In this document: piece by piece, positions 1-12,900 of the stretch
Numbering within the stretch: the stretch's first letter is position 1
Layout: every line of letters starts with the position of its first letter
Assembly: GCA_012932295.1 (NCBI GenBank)
Contig: JAAONU010000014.1
Coordinates: 34,999,977-35,063,976, forward strand
DNA from: Cyclina sinensis
Taxonomy: Eukaryota > Mollusca > Bivalvia > Venerida > Veneridae
DNA: 64,000 nt
Direction of reading: 5' to 3'
Position numbers and translations under genes: made by a program
The notes under the pieces: model-generated
Database searches by the model: none
What the model saw: the letters and a program-made list of their open reading frames with translations, nothing else
Told to the model about the DNA's origin: nothing

Positions 1-44
1 TAATTTAAGGTATTAGATTCCTAATATCATACCTCCACTCTGCA

Positions 45-125
45 GAGTATTCAATTCCATAAATCTGTGTAGGATTAAGACATTTTCACTGAAGGACATG
101 GGTTCAAACTCCACTCAAGACATTT
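45..125 (+). repeat. Possible degenerate SINE head (B-box-like motif)
   Basis: A sequence close to the RNA polymerase III B box, GGTTCAAACTCC, lies at 101-112, preceded by GAAGGACATG. The same arrangement (xGGxCATGGGTTCxAAxxCC) recurs at 4651-4667. No convincing A box is seen, and no cloverleaf can be folded. It is probably the worn 5' part of a tRNA-derived SINE rather than a tRNA gene. Confidence 0.3.
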
Positions 126-3100
126 TTTCTCTCTAGTTTTTTGGAAATTTTACATTGTATAGATTTTACATATACAGAAAATATTGTTAAAGTCATTTTA
201 CAATCATAGGTGGTCGCAAAGTCCAGTACCGGAAACAAAGTACAAGGTTTTCTAACAAGTGTAAAGCTTCAAAAACAGATTGATATCAACCATAAAAACT
301 TGACATATCTTGTAAGTTTAATAAACATGTTAAGCTCATCTTAACAATCCTCTCAATATTCTGCTGACAATTTTGTCTTCCATTTCTCCTTCGAAGTAAT
401 GCACGCCAGGAAGACAAAACAATCTTGGAGTTAGTTCATGAGTGATGAACACGTTATTACAGATGACATGCTGAAAATCTTAGATATCACATAGTCTGAT
501 GGTTACACACAGACTATTGGTGTCACCTTCAGGGAATAAGCGGAACCGAAGTGAAATAAAAGCAGCTAAAATAAGACTACATTTTTAAATTTCAATTTTC
601 TACGTAGCTGTTAGCATCACAATTCTTCCTTAACAAGCGAAATATCATTTTGTATTTCTTTCTTCAAGATGAAAGAATGTTTTATTAGCCGACCTTTCTT
701 TTCTAAAATAAGAGGCCCTTAGGAAGGGGGGTGGTGGGCTCAGCCCAATAATTTTGACAGTAATAGTGATTTAAATTGGCGGCTATGGCAATTCATCGCT
801 TTTGCCACACGCGAAATTGATACATTGTAATTTGCAATCAATTTTGTTCTTTTTGTTTGTCAAAATCTTGCACATATGTCACACAATTAAAATCAACTTC
901 AGTACTTGTTGAATATACATGTAAGCCTCCCTCTGTTCCTGCCGATCTGCATTTTTTTCGAAGCATTTAAAATCTTATGTTAAAAACACAAGTTCTTTGA
1001 CACGCGACGTCATCCTGAAATATATACATGGAGTCAGTGAGAGGTTTTATAGGGTATAAACTAGATTTATGTTACAATTACATGTTTTACTTAACTGCCA
1101 AACAAATTTACCCACCAAAAAATTTAGGAATTCTAGAAAAATAGGAAGCCAGTGCATGCATGTGCCCTCATTGTAGGCTAACAAAAGGAACATTAATTGT
1201 GGCAAGAGTCTTATGCATATTAAAGCTTACGTCTTGAGACCAAAGCCTTGCGCTAAAGCAATATCTCGATGGATATAACATTTCTTTTGCAAAATACACA
1301 ATGTCCTAGTACACTTATTATAATAAGTAGAATCTTAACTACGTTATTTACTGATCAACAGTTTAATATATTAAATATGGTTTTAAACTTGGAAAGAATA
1401 ATTCAATACTCTGTACAATTTCTTATGTTTTCTAAATTACTGTTATTTTACAAGATACTGTCTTTTTAATATGAACAGTACTCCAGAGTAATCTTAGCCA
1501 TAACAATGCCTGCTATGTTTTAATCCAACAAATTAGCGTATCTCTAATTTCAGAATTCAGATATTATAAACGAATGTTTTTGACTTATAAAGCTTTTTGT
1601 CGTGTAGGTCTTAATATTATACAGTAATAAGACACGTTGAGGTCAGTATCAGTTTTACAGGTTTGTAAAAAACACATATTGACCTAAATAGAAGTCTGTA
1701 ATTGTTATATTATATACCCTATTGAAAGGTGCGCATAATAACTACACGTACGTGAAACTTTTGCAGGTATTTATTACTTTTTGGGGACCTTAATCACTTT
1801 TTTACGGATCCGCGCGTGCAACACTCGCGAACAATGAAATGAGTACTTTTTAGTAAGATACATAATATTGTGACTTAAATCTAAATCCTTATTTTGAAAA
1901 TATACTTTACTTTACTAAAGGTAAATCATGCATAATTTTAAGGAGACGTAAACAGATCTTAGGCCAACAAAATGTTTGAAATTGACATTTAGAAATGTGA
2001 TTAGAATAAATTGAGTGATAGAGCCCAGAGGATTAAGAAATGAAAAGAATATTTTCTAGTAAGTGAATAATGCAAAGCTAGGAAAAACCGACAAATTAAT
2101 TGATAAAATATGTTCTGCTATTTATGGATAAAGTAACCTTTAATGCCTTACGTCTGGCTGTGCCGAAGACATTTTCTGGTAGCTTGTGGAAGCTTCCTAA
2201 TGGATATAAATCGCTCTGTATTGAGTTTGACCTTTAAAATTTAGTGTATAGTTTAATACCTTTACATCACTATAAAAAGAAGAGAAAATAACTAATATCT
2301 ACAAAACAGCTTAAACTATCATGCAGGTTATATTAGATTTTTTTTGTGTTATTTGGAAGACTATGTATAAAAAAGACAATCAGGTATCTTTTCTGCTTCT
2401 AAGCTATCAGACCGTTTAATGCTTAATTCAATTTGTATTTCTGACAATGACTAATGAATTCGAAATCAAAGCACTGAAAGCGCTGAATGGGCTGTGTGTT
2501 CATACTTGCAATGTAGGAAGGCAAGCCTGTACTTCATTTGGAACAACGCATAATGAAGTGAGTGAAGTTCCGTAATTCGTAATTATATTTTAACTTGTCC
2601 ATAGTATTCTGAGTATTGATGAATATGTGGGCCGTTTTAACTAGGAGAGATTTGACCCGTGAACCGTATTTTTTGTAAATTGGGCCGTTTTGACCCGTTG
2701 CCAAGTGAATGGTCTCACAGTCTCGCGAGATTCAGTTGATTAGTCACCATTTCTAATGTATGGTATATTCATGCACCCCTGCATAACATACAACACCTTT
2801 TCAAGACACTTTTCGAAAGAGTGTATGCCCCAGATTCTTATTCGATTTGCTTTTATTCTTATTTTAAACTGTCTTCAAACATTATCTGCTTCATATTCAT
2901 TGTAACTGCGTTCGTATTTATTTTGAACAATTTCTTTCTGAGTCGGCGCCTCACCTTCAAGTCAGTTCAGAATTCAGTCTGTCTATAACTATTGTCGACA
3001 CCACCCAAAAACAAAACTTAGTAGATTTATAGTTATGTGATACCTGAAAAAATATAAGGAAGGGGATGATTGTTAAGAACTGGACGAACGCAGTATGATA

Positions 3101-4594
3101 AATTTCCTTACAAACGCTTACAACTGATTTTAGATGAACAGGATGACATGGATTTTAAATTATGGTATTTTCAAATTTTGCTTGTTTAGAACATACTTCA
3201 GTAACTGGATTTTTATAAAAATATAGCATACATTACAACATATAAGAATGTGGCCCTCATTGAGACGACAGCAACATTATGAATCTTTAAAGTACAATTA
3301 AATATTGCAGTGTATTTATGTCTTCATATTTCATAATAAGCAAACTATTTCACGTTTTTCTGATTTTTATGTATTCGAAAACACGATCTCTTACATTTCA
3401 AGACATGCGTTGTCAGTCTTACTTGCTTTTTGTATTCATTATGATAAAAAATTAAATGTCATTATGAGTACGTCAGACCGAAATGTTATCTTTAGCTGAG
3501 ATGAAATGCTGGTTTACATGTTATGCGGATTGCTTTGTTTAAACTGTGGTATAAATAGCAATGATTTCAAAAGTATTGTAAAAATTAGACATTAAAAACA
3601 CAAATTATCTAAAATCTATTTTTTTATACAAACTGACGGATTCGAAGGTCAGTTTTTAAAGAAAACTATCCGGGTTGTAGTCTATCTTAAGCCTTCTATT
3701 ACTATGAAAACCTTTCAGCCTCATTAGCAAAAAATATCAGCTTTTTCGCACAATTATACCATTTAAAAATCACTGTTTGTACTATACTATTGTCAAATAT
3801 AGAAATCTTAATATGCAGTCTAATACGCACAGAGTGCATCATCAACTGTCAAGACAGTAGCGTTACCAGTTAGCTATTATGTCGGTTTAAAATTACACTG
3901 ATTTATTCCCTTACATTAGTTTGTCTCGTAACAGAAATGTGGCGGATTGACGAGAAATCGATCTCTATTTCCAGACAAAGAACTTTAAAAGAAGCGTTCG
4001 ATGCAAGTTCTTTAAACTGAACTCTTCTCCTTTTCTGCTCGGTCAAACTTGAAGTTATGAAGATAAACAAACAGTTAAATCATTCATTTATTTTTAAAGT
4101 ATCGTTTGTAGGAATATGTCAATGAATTTTAATCATTAACACATACACCAAGTCTACCAGGAAGACAAAAAGAACGAAAATGGAAAGCAAGTATTGAGGG
4201 AAAAAGAACCAGTGATTTTTTCATTATTTAAATTTACCCCCATTTTGCTAATGTCAATTAGTTTTTAATCTGACAAAACAAATATTCTGCAAAAAAATGA
4301 ATGTTCAATTTAACATGAAATACGGTGTTTTCTTAATTCCCTCCTTCCAATTCTCTCTCTATATATGTATTTATTTTAAAGCGACTGTCTCACAGATAGG
4401 TCGACGATGCATACAAATGAAATGTTTAAAATATTCTAGAAATTATAGTTCACATTGTGACAAACATACCTAAAGTAAGTTACTGTCTCATTTTTTTGCA
4501 GAAACATATCGTAATTTAAACTTTTACACACTTTTAAACATGTAAACCCGTTTGTCATGGGCTAGATACTTTGTTTATATTCTTAATTATTTTT
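126..4594. other. AT-rich intergenic or intronic sequence, no gene recognised
   Basis: The reading frames here are at most about 66 codons and low in complexity, with composition expected of random AT-rich DNA. There is a short GC-richer patch at about 700-800 with a small GGGCTCAGCCC hairpin, and a patch at 2630-2750 in which GGGCCGTTTT and TTTGACCCGT each occur twice. I see no exon, RNA gene or complete mobile element. Confidence 0.5.
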
Positions 4595-4685
4595 TATAAA
4601 GTAGTAACAAGCTACAGTGGCTTGTTGTCCTAAATTTTACCTACCGAAAGGGCATGGGTTCGAATCCTGTAGAAATCAAATTGTT
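4595..4685 (+). repeat. tRNA-derived SINE-like head
   Basis: A perfect B-box core GGTTCGAATCC lies at 4657-4667, and a weak A-box-like stretch (AGCTACAGTGGCTTG) about 45 bases upstream. The spacing suits an internal RNA polymerase III promoter. The acceptor stem does not pair and there is no tRNA 3' end, so a tRNA-derived SINE head is more likely than a functional tRNA. No tail or target-site duplication was identified. Confidence 0.45.
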
Positions 4686-5956
4686 TCCCCCGCTCCCCGT
4701 CTTTATGGTATATAGACGAGTACAATTGTGTTTATGATTTAATGATGATGTTTCCTATCACAGAAATATCTCCTGATGCATAAGTGCTTCTTTTCGACTT
4801 TCTTTGAAAGTGAAATTTATATGCATATCGGCCCGTAAACCGTTTTTGTTGATGATGCTCTAAACTGGAGATTTAAGACATGTGGAATTTTTTTTACCAA
4901 GATCTTACCCAGATTACTTTAAGTTAAATAGTAAAACACAATGTTAAATATGTACAGGCAGGTTATTGTTTCCTTAAAAATTTTCTCCTTATGTCATTAT
5001 GATAGGATAACTTTTCTGGCATTTTAAAATAAATTTTGATAATAAGTACCGAAAACCTAGCTTTTGTCAGCTAGTATGTTCGTGTTTTTTTCTGATGTTA
5101 TTTTTAGACAATTCCTGTTTACAGTATGTTAGATTGCACAAATTTTGCTTTAAAATCTTTAAAAAAATGCTCAGGGTTACTATTTTAGCCGCTTTTTAAG
5201 TAATAGTTAATCCTATTTCCTTGCCGGGTAAGCTCTTCTCATCATTAAAAATGTATTGTCAACGTTAAACCGATAAAACCTTAAACGTGATATCAAATAG
5301 ATCTTTTGAGTTTGACATTTAACAGAGTGATAATGATCTATCTAATGATGGGGATTAACATGTTTTTTTTTCTTCGTCATGACTTACGCATCAAGGAGAC
5401 ACGACGAAAATAACAAAACTGCTATTAACATGATTAATGTCATAAAGCTTCAAGGTAACAAAGCCCTGCGAAGTACATTTTCTTTAGGCTTGATAAACAA
5501 CGTTATAATATTATAATGGATTCTAATTTAATGAGTAGTGTCTGGCCTATATCTGACCTTTGTGTCTAGGGGTTTTTAATCTTTATCATGTTATTGCAAA
5601 AAAAAAATAGATTGCAAAGATGTAGAGCAGTTAACTAACTATGAACATATTTAAAATATTTTTCTTTTTCATGAATATCTCTGAACTGAATAAAAAGAAT
5701 CGCATATATTTGTCCGCTAAATTTCTGATCTGAATAAGATTAAACGAATACATTTTCGTCCAATCGATTTTGTTTTAAAGTGAGTCTCTGATCTGAATAA
5801 GATTTATACATTTTTTTCCGATCTGATAGCATATTCTATATATAATAAACAAAGTATAAGATGCTTATACTAGTGTAGAACAATGGTTGAGACATATTTT
5901 GATGATGACATGAAAGTATAGCAAACAGGATATGATGCATTTTCATTGCAGTCTTA
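4686..5956. other. AT-rich sequence, nothing recognised
   Basis: This stretch holds homopolymer runs and a loose repetition of a TCTGAATAAGATT-type phrase near 5680-5830 (CTCTGAACTGAATAA, ATCTGAATAAGATT, TCTGATCTGAATAAG). No coding frame, RNA gene or transposon end was recognised. Confidence 0.5.
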
Positions 5957-5965
5957 TTTCTTAAC
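5957..5965 (+). repeat. 9-bp target-site duplication, left copy
   Basis: TTTCTTAAC directly abuts the left end of the foldback element and is repeated perfectly at 7399-7407. A 9-bp duplication is typical of Drosophila foldback (FB) and Mutator-like transposition. Confidence 0.85.
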
Positions 5966-7398
5966 AAGTCTGTGAAGTTGGCAGTGGGATAAACATTCGA
6001 CATTCGACATTCAATGTCCCGCAGTGCATTGGACATTCAGCAGGACATTCGATTGAATGCGTGTTTTTGAGTGTCCCGCAGTGCAATCGACATTCAGAAG
6101 AACATTCGATTTCATGCATGTTTTTGAATGTCCAGCAGTGCATTCGACATTGGGCAGGACATTCGATTTCATGCATGTTTCTGAATTTCCAGCAGTGCAT
6201 TCGACATTCAGCAGGACATTCGATTGAATGCATGTTTTTGAATGTCCAGCAGTGCAATCGACATTCAGCAGGACATTCGATTTCTTGAATGTTTTTGAAT
6301 GTCCAGCAGTGCATTCGACATTGGGCAGGACATTCGATTTCATGCATGTTTTTGAATGTCCAGCAGTGCGTTCGACATTCAGCAGGACATTCGATTTCAT
6401 GCATGTTTTTGAATGTCCAGCAGTGCATTCGACATTGGGCAGGACATTCGATTTAATGCAAGATTTTGAATGTCCTGCAGTGCATTCGACATTCAGCAGG
6501 ACATTCGATTTGATGCATGTTTTTGAATGTCCCGCAGTTCATTCGCCATTGTGCAGGACATTCGATTTCATGCATGTTTTTGAATGTCCAGCAGTGCATT
6601 CGACATTCAGCAGGACATTCGATTTGATGCATGTTTTTGAATGTCCAGCAGTGCATTCGACATTGGGCAGCACATTCGATTTCATGTATGTTTTTGAATG
6701 TCCAGCAGTGCATTCGACATTAGGCAGGATATTCGATTTGATGCATGTTTTTGAATGTCCAGCAGTGGATTGGACATTCAGCAGGACATTCGATTGAATG
6801 CATGTTTTTGAATGTCCAGCAGTGCATTGGACATTTAGCAGGACATTCGATTTGATGCATGTTTTTGAATGTCCAGCAGTGCATTGAACATTCAACAGGA
6901 CATTCGATTTGATGCATGTTTTTGAATGTCCAGCAGTGCATTCGACACTGGGCAGGACATTCGATTTCATGCATGTTTTTGAATGTCCCGCAGTGCATTC
7001 GACATTGGGCAGGACATTCGATTTCATGCATGTTTTTGAATGTTCACAGTGCATTGGACATTCAGCAGGACATTCGATTTCATGCATGTTTTTGAATGTC
7101 CCGCAGTGCATTCGACATTCAGCAGGACATTCGATTTCATGCGTGTTTTTGAATGTCCAGCAGTGCATTCGACATTGGGCAGGACATTCGATTTCATGCA
7201 TGTTTTTGAATGTCATGCCCAATGTCGAATGCACTGCTGGACATTCAAAAACATGCATCAAATCGAATGTCCTGCTGAATGTCGAATGGACATTCAAAAA
7301 CATGCATCAAATCGAATGTCCTGCTGAATGTCCAATGCACTGCGGGACATTGAATGTCGAATGTCGAAAGTTGATCCCACTGCCAACTTCACAGACTT
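5966..7398. mobile_element. Foldback element with 57-bp tandem array
   Basis: A 1,433-bp element bounded by inverted termini. The left end starts AAGTCTGTGAAGTTGGCAG and the right end is its reverse complement, flanked by perfect 9-bp direct repeats. The inverted arms extend at least 130 bases inward, sharing the GTGGGAT, repeated ACATTCG and CAATGTCCCGCAGTGCATTGG blocks. Between the arms are about 21 diverged copies of a 57-bp unit. At about 7,215 the array switches orientation and about two partial units follow in reverse. No transposase is encoded. The structure (inverted ends built of tandem subrepeats, 9-bp duplication) is that of foldback elements, a non-autonomous class usually tied to Mutator-like transposases; that link is inference. 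Confidence 0.88.
6010..7215 (+). repeat. 57-bp tandem repeat array, about 21 units
   Basis: The unit is 57 bp long and begins CATTCGATTTCATGCATG. It contains GAATGTCC and, about 30 bases later, GGACATTC, so each unit can fold by itself. Units alternate irregularly between two variants at one place, ATTGGGCAGG and ATTCAGCAGG. Because 57 is a multiple of three and most units lack stops, frames of up to 189 aa on + and 254 aa on - run through the array. These are repeats of a 19-residue phrase and are not evidence of a protein. Confidence 0.9.
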
Positions 7399-7407
7399 TT
7401 TCTTAAC
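7399..7407 (+). repeat. 9-bp target-site duplication, right copy
   Basis: TTTCTTAAC, identical to 5957-5965, immediately follows the last base of the right terminal inverted repeat. Confidence 0.85.
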
Positions 7408-8025
7408 GGTAACCATAAATGTATGATGAATCGGAACGCAGAAGGCTATTTGATGTCGAGCCAATCTCACCCAGGTCAGCCTTATTTATAGGGCAAACTT
7501 AATTTTCACCAAAATTTAATGTCAATTTTTGCTGTGAATTTATGTTGACTTCCGTTACATATCTGGGTTATCTGAAATGTTCAGCATTTGGCTTGTATAA
7601 TAAATTATATTTACGATCTTTAATCTACACACTCTGGTTTAATTCTCATAAGAATTAAAATATCTGGAAGTTTCTTGTTCAAACGACATTTATATTGTGA
7701 ACGTAAGTCTCTAAGGCAATCTTTACCTACATATGAGGAAGAAGCAGAAAAGCCTTGATGAAATGGTATACATCAACACCTTAGTTTCCTGACTCAAGTA
7801 TCTCAAAAGATCAGTGTTTTCTAGGCTATTTCTTCATATTCAAGAGAATGATAAATCACACCTGCTCTGAAATGTATATGTGGCCGATACCTTTGAAGTC
7901 GTTAATAGGGTTCTTACCATACGTATTTGTCATTCCAAAATTACAACATATGATTTGAAGTGTCAAGTGGAAACAAATATTTAGTTAGCAGCTCGTGTCT
8001 GTTCCTTATGGTGGATAATTTCTGT
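7408..8025. other. Intergenic, nothing recognised
   Basis: AT-rich sequence between two mobile elements. No coding frame, repeat array or regulatory motif stood out. Confidence 0.5.
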
Positions 8026-8757
8026 TATTTCGTTCTGTTGTGGTGGTAGGTCGGAAACACGATGGAACGACAAGTGTAGCATTTGTTGTATTGACACGCT
8101 CATTTATCGTCCTTTCGTTTTGGTGTGTTGCTACCACACCAACACACCATTTTAGGGCGTCAACTCAACATTTCCATACCCGCCAACACCATATTTGCAT
8201 TTACTGTTCTCCCAATCCTTGAATGTCGTGTTGGCTTCCCACACTTATCGTTGCGTCGTTCTGGTTAAATCCATCAAACGTGCCAGCACCACAGAACGAT
8301 AAATTTACTCTGTCAATCTGGCGCCTTCCAGCACCCACGTGCAGCCGTTTTATCAATACTATAGTTTTTTATGGATATCCAATTAATATCATTTAATTTG
8401 ACTAAGTGCATGTTTATCTAAATGCTCCAATATGACTTATCAAGAATGCATTTGTGTAACACGGTTGCGACAGAAAAACAGTGAGAGTAAATTTGTTGTT
8501 CCGTCATGTGGGTGTTTTACTTGATTTAATCCCGCCAGAATTACAAAACGACAATTTGCTGACGCCAACATGACATTAAGTTGTTACCAGAACGACAAAT
8601 GCAAGTGTCGTGTTGGCGCTTTAAAATGTTGTTCTGTCCTGTTGACAGTCCTACAAAACGCCAACACAAAAGAACAACCAAACATTATGCCCCAATACAA
8701 CAAATGTTATATTTGTCGTCCTTTCGTGCTGTGGCCCTGCCAACACAACGGAATAAA
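8026..8757. mobile_element. Long-inverted-repeat non-autonomous DNA element
   Basis: The ends are imperfect inverted repeats of about 65-68 bp (8026-8093 and 8693-8757). Shared blocks read inward are GTTGTGxTGGxAGG, ACGAxxGxACGACAA and CATTTGTTGTATTG. The interior repeatedly uses related short words in both orientations (AACGACAA, CGCCAACAC, GTCGTGTTGGC), so it looks built from rearranged copies of its own ends. The frames at 8040-8222 and 8570-8904 are side effects of these words. No transposase and no clear target duplication were found. Confidence 0.6.
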
Positions 8758-9499
8758 TGGCGTACATCAGCCATGTTAGTATCTCGCAACTCGTCATACC
8801 ATCATGTCACTCGCGTGACTCTTAGAAGAATGACTTTTACAGTTCTGTTGGTTCAAGCATGTTCTTTTCGAATGGGAAGTAGTTTGCCGTTCAAATCCAA
8901 CTGACAAAAAGTATGTGACTTGAATGTGATAAATTATGCTGAATAGTTGTACTAAAAATACAATCTTTCCTCGTAACCAACAATTGTTTGTAATAATTAT
9001 GTATTCGATTAAAAATGTACATGTATTCATCTATGCCTTTTTTTATTTGTTCAAACTGCCCTGTATTTCTTTATATTAAAAGGACATGCAAAAAAGTTTA
9101 TTTCACCGCCAGGAAAATTATATTTCATTCTTGTTGCCAATAACCCATAAAACTGATATAACACGAGCTAGGCAGGTAACATACGTTACTTGATATATTG
9201 GATAAAGTCTACAGACATAAAATGAAGTCGTATGATAAAACATATAGAAAGGATGTAAATGTCCGATTTTTAGCTTGTTTATGTGCTTCTGCATTCTGAT
9301 TTCTATCTTTGATGCGACATCGTATAACAAATAATATATTTTATTTTATTCTCTTAAGTCTAGACATTTCATAAACATTTCACCATCTATGTCTTTAACA
9401 GTTTTCCTTTATGCTGAAAAAAATGCTTTCTGAGTTTAGTTATCCATTAGAATCCATCAATGTGTCACTGAATCTTTTTTAATTAATGTAATTCATTCC
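8758..9499. other. AT-rich intergenic, nothing recognised
   Basis: Only short low-complexity frames are present. No repeat or regulatory element was recognised. Confidence 0.5.
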
Positions 9500-9927
9500 T
9501 ATTACTACCACTTGCAAAACTGATTAGAGTTTACAATGTTAGGTAAAGAACGAGACTCGTCCGTACACCTGTCAAAAATCAACTAAAGCGCCGCCAAATG
9601 TGTTTCTTTCCAACTCCTCCTTTTACCTGTCAAAAGTGTCATTCTAGTGTCATTCTGTGTACGAAATGGAAAAGCGGTTAGAACAATAACATATTGAGTG
9701 AAAATTACGACACAGCAACTTTGGCGCCGCCCAGACACATTTTTCTGACTGCGGGTAGATTGCAAGACGCAGTTTTATTGACAGGTATACCTGAGAAAAC
9801 TGCCTCGCTGTGATTGGATGATCAGTAGAGAGACAGTTTAAGCTAATGAAATAAACATCGTAACGTCACTTTATACCGCTTTCCGAATACGTGAAGCTCT
9901 AATCAGTTTTGCAAGCAGAAGTAAATA
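9500..9927. mobile_element. MITE with about 19-30 bp inverted ends
   Basis: The core inverted repeat CTTGCAAAACTGATTAGAG lies at 9511-9529 and its exact reverse complement at 9897-9915. Similarity extends outward for about 10 more bases (TATTACTxCCA against the reverse complement of CAGAAGTAAATA). The interior is GC-richer than its surroundings, with two GCGCCGCC words (about 9588 and 9724), two direct CACCTGTCAA-type words and an inverted TTGACAGGT. It is non-coding. No target duplication could be fixed, so the outer boundary is uncertain. Confidence 0.6.
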
Positions 9928-12900
9928 TTTTATAGTTCAAAGACAAGAGAAACATTACTCATGCAACATATAATGAAATAATTTTGAAATATCACTGAAA
10001 TATGCAATTAAACAGAAAATAACCCTCCTTCATTCTGAGTCAACTAGAAATACTGAAAGATGAATCTTCATGAATCTACCAATTCTTATTCACGTACACC
10101 TCAAAACTCATGAGACAATTAAGCGCACAAACACACAATACCTGAACGCTTCACCAATCACTCTTTCGTTTATCATTCAAGAGCAGACTGAAATAATTCT
10201 TTTTTGTTCGAAGCAAATGTAGAAAAGACAAAATGAAATTGCATCAAAAAGAGACTGAACAAGTAATAACTTTACTATTTTGATGATTAAAATTATGAAC
10301 AGACTTATTTTTTGAAAGTGAAATTGCAATTGCTTGACCAATAACTAACACTGCAGATTGTTAAGTAATTGTAACTATATATCATCTTAAATACCAGCTT
10401 GAAATAAATGGAAACCTCTATCGTTTTTCTGTCTAAAATTATAGTGGTTTTAATGCAAAGCCGTTAAATGCAAGAAAGAAATTAGGTTCTAGTCGTCGCA
10501 ATTGTAACGATGATTCATATTTTAATGTAATATATCTTAATTAAGAAATTCTATATCAGGCTAAATCTGACAGTTCTATTTTAATCTATAAATACTCGTT
10601 CACAGACATAAGCCATTAATTACAGACAATATTAGCCTGACATTGAAGACCGTTGATAACGAGTGAAGCTTAAAGATGAGGAATAAGCTAATGGGGATCG
10701 ATAATGAACGTTATTTGCCATGAGGTCCCTAAAAAAGTCATGATTGATTAGATTTGGCAGAAATATTAATTTGTCATGTTAGTATACTTTCAGTTATGCC
10801 ACAATTTAGGTTCTTATGCTTTTTAATCAATATTTTAATGGCAAAGTCGTCCTGAATGGTGGCTGACCTATGTAAATGTCTGTGTCTTGAAGTCGGTCTC
10901 TTACATAAAACGTTCCGTTCCAACAACTCCAGTAACAATCCCAAAGGCAATAAATATGAAACGGAGCAAACTCCGATTGATGTCTTAAACAAAACTTAAC
11001 TATCAGGAATTCTGAGGGACACTGTATACGTTAATATTTCTGTATTACCGTGCTCAATGCGGCAAAACAATTCCATTATGCAAGGGAGCATCCTACTCAA
11101 ATTATTTTCTGATCTATTACACAATTCATTTGTTTTGTTTTTCAATCGCTTCACAAAATCACCATTCCTTCCATGGCAACAAAAAAGTCTAGGATGAAAA
11201 TGTTTTCTACAATGTGGGCGTATGTTTAGATGGAACCTTATCTGATTCTCTCTGAGCTGAAGAAGAATATTTGCAAAACAAATTTCATGAAGCAAAACCT
11301 TCAATACTGTATATCAGGACGCCTTTGAAGTGCATCTATCTGTGTAACGATGAGCGAACGTCAGTCACTGTATAATGCACTTCAGATGTAGGCATATTAT
11401 TTCATCAGAAATGCTTCATTACTTGGAAGGCAGATCAAATAGAACCGTATTTAGTCTAAGAGTTTAACAGTTAGTAGTCTCAATTTTAATCGAATATCAG
11501 TTACGTTATATGTTTTGTGTAATTTTGTTAATAATAACGTTTCTTCTAAAGTTTCTTACAATCGCGACTTTTGCAGTAATGTGATCATCTTCTAACACTG
11601 ACTTTGTCACCGCGTTATGGTTAGCTCACACAAAAAGTTCTAATGCCCATGGTGTCACATTTAGAGCACATTCATCTTTGTCACTTGACAGTTACAAGCT
11701 TTGATTTCAGCAATTTTAACAATGAAAAAACAGGAACTATCTTACACTAACTGGAAGGAACACAGCCACACTACTAATACCGGTATTATTCTGCAGGAAA
11801 TTAGGCAAACTTAATCAAAAAGCAAATTGCAGATCTTAAATAGATTGCCGGATGTATTGAGTACTGTTTAAACCTACATCAACGTATAATGGCGCCCTTC
11901 AAAAATAGATAAATTATTTTACATAATATTTTTATCAATCAAATACAGGTCAAAGGCAAAAGGAATTGTAGAGTTAGGTTTATTACCTTTTGTAAATCTT
12001 CTAAGTACATAATTATGATACTCAACGTATTTATTACAATTTGAACGAACCTTCTCTAAAGGAGAGATAGCATGCAACATATCCCTTTAATGTTGGCATA
12101 GGGTTAGTTATATATCAAAATTTACCACGTGTACTGTTTTAAAAAGTATATTTTTTTAAGTTTCCTAGCTATGTCTCACCATCTGCAAGGTTATTAAATT
12201 TCTGATCTACATCCAGAAGTTAAGAAGTAAAAGAAGTAAAAACAACGCCTTGTAAGACAATAATAAAACTTCTACACATTAATTTCGCCAATAAAATCTC
12301 TTAGACAGCTTAACATGTCGTGCTTTGTTACGCAATAGCAAATTAATATATAAACAATCATTATCCCACGTTTCCAATCAGTTGAATGTACTTCATTGAA
12401 TTTCGTAATTTCCAGCATGTACAAATGCAAAAGTATGTACAATACTGCTGAGCATGAATATCTTTAGGTTATAACTAGGAATTTTGCCGCTTGAAGCAGA
12501 ACACAGGAGCTGCAGTAGTACAAGCACTATTTATTTTCAAACTGGAATATATATTGATTTCTATGATAAATCGCAGAAGATAATTTATAGCAAGTATTAC
12601 ACTTCCTACAACAGAACATAATAATTTAAAGACTATCTGCTACAAAGATATTTTTCAGGAAAGGAATTTTATCAGGTGCATTCTACTTTATCTTTGTTAA
12701 TTTTAGGATGCCAAGTACAGTGTTTTCTTACTTCAATGAATGTTTAGAAACAGAAAACTGGTGGTCATCAGATTAATTATATTGAGTTATAAAGATATCT
12801 GAGTCCGTAATTTCAGTCAGGTTTTTTGGCAATTAAGGTATATCGTCCATCGATGCCTGAAACTTGCATTGAAAAAGGGCAGTTTAGATATAAGTCGCAC

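Noticed and set aside
4595..4685. Functional tRNA gene
   Set aside because: B box is perfect but stems do not pair and the A box is weak; a SINE head fits better.
5966..7398. CRISPR array
   Set aside because: Units are contiguous without spacers, in a eukaryotic setting.
5961..7406. Several long overlapping frames (up to 254 aa) on both strands with Cys/His-rich 19-residue repeats
   Set aside because: They follow from a 57-bp repeat lacking stops; the same DNA is open on both strands and in several frames, and it lies within a foldback element.
12055..12110. Second TTAA MITE from ATATCCCTTTAA
   Set aside because: Only one end-like sequence is present; no inverted partner with TTAA was found.
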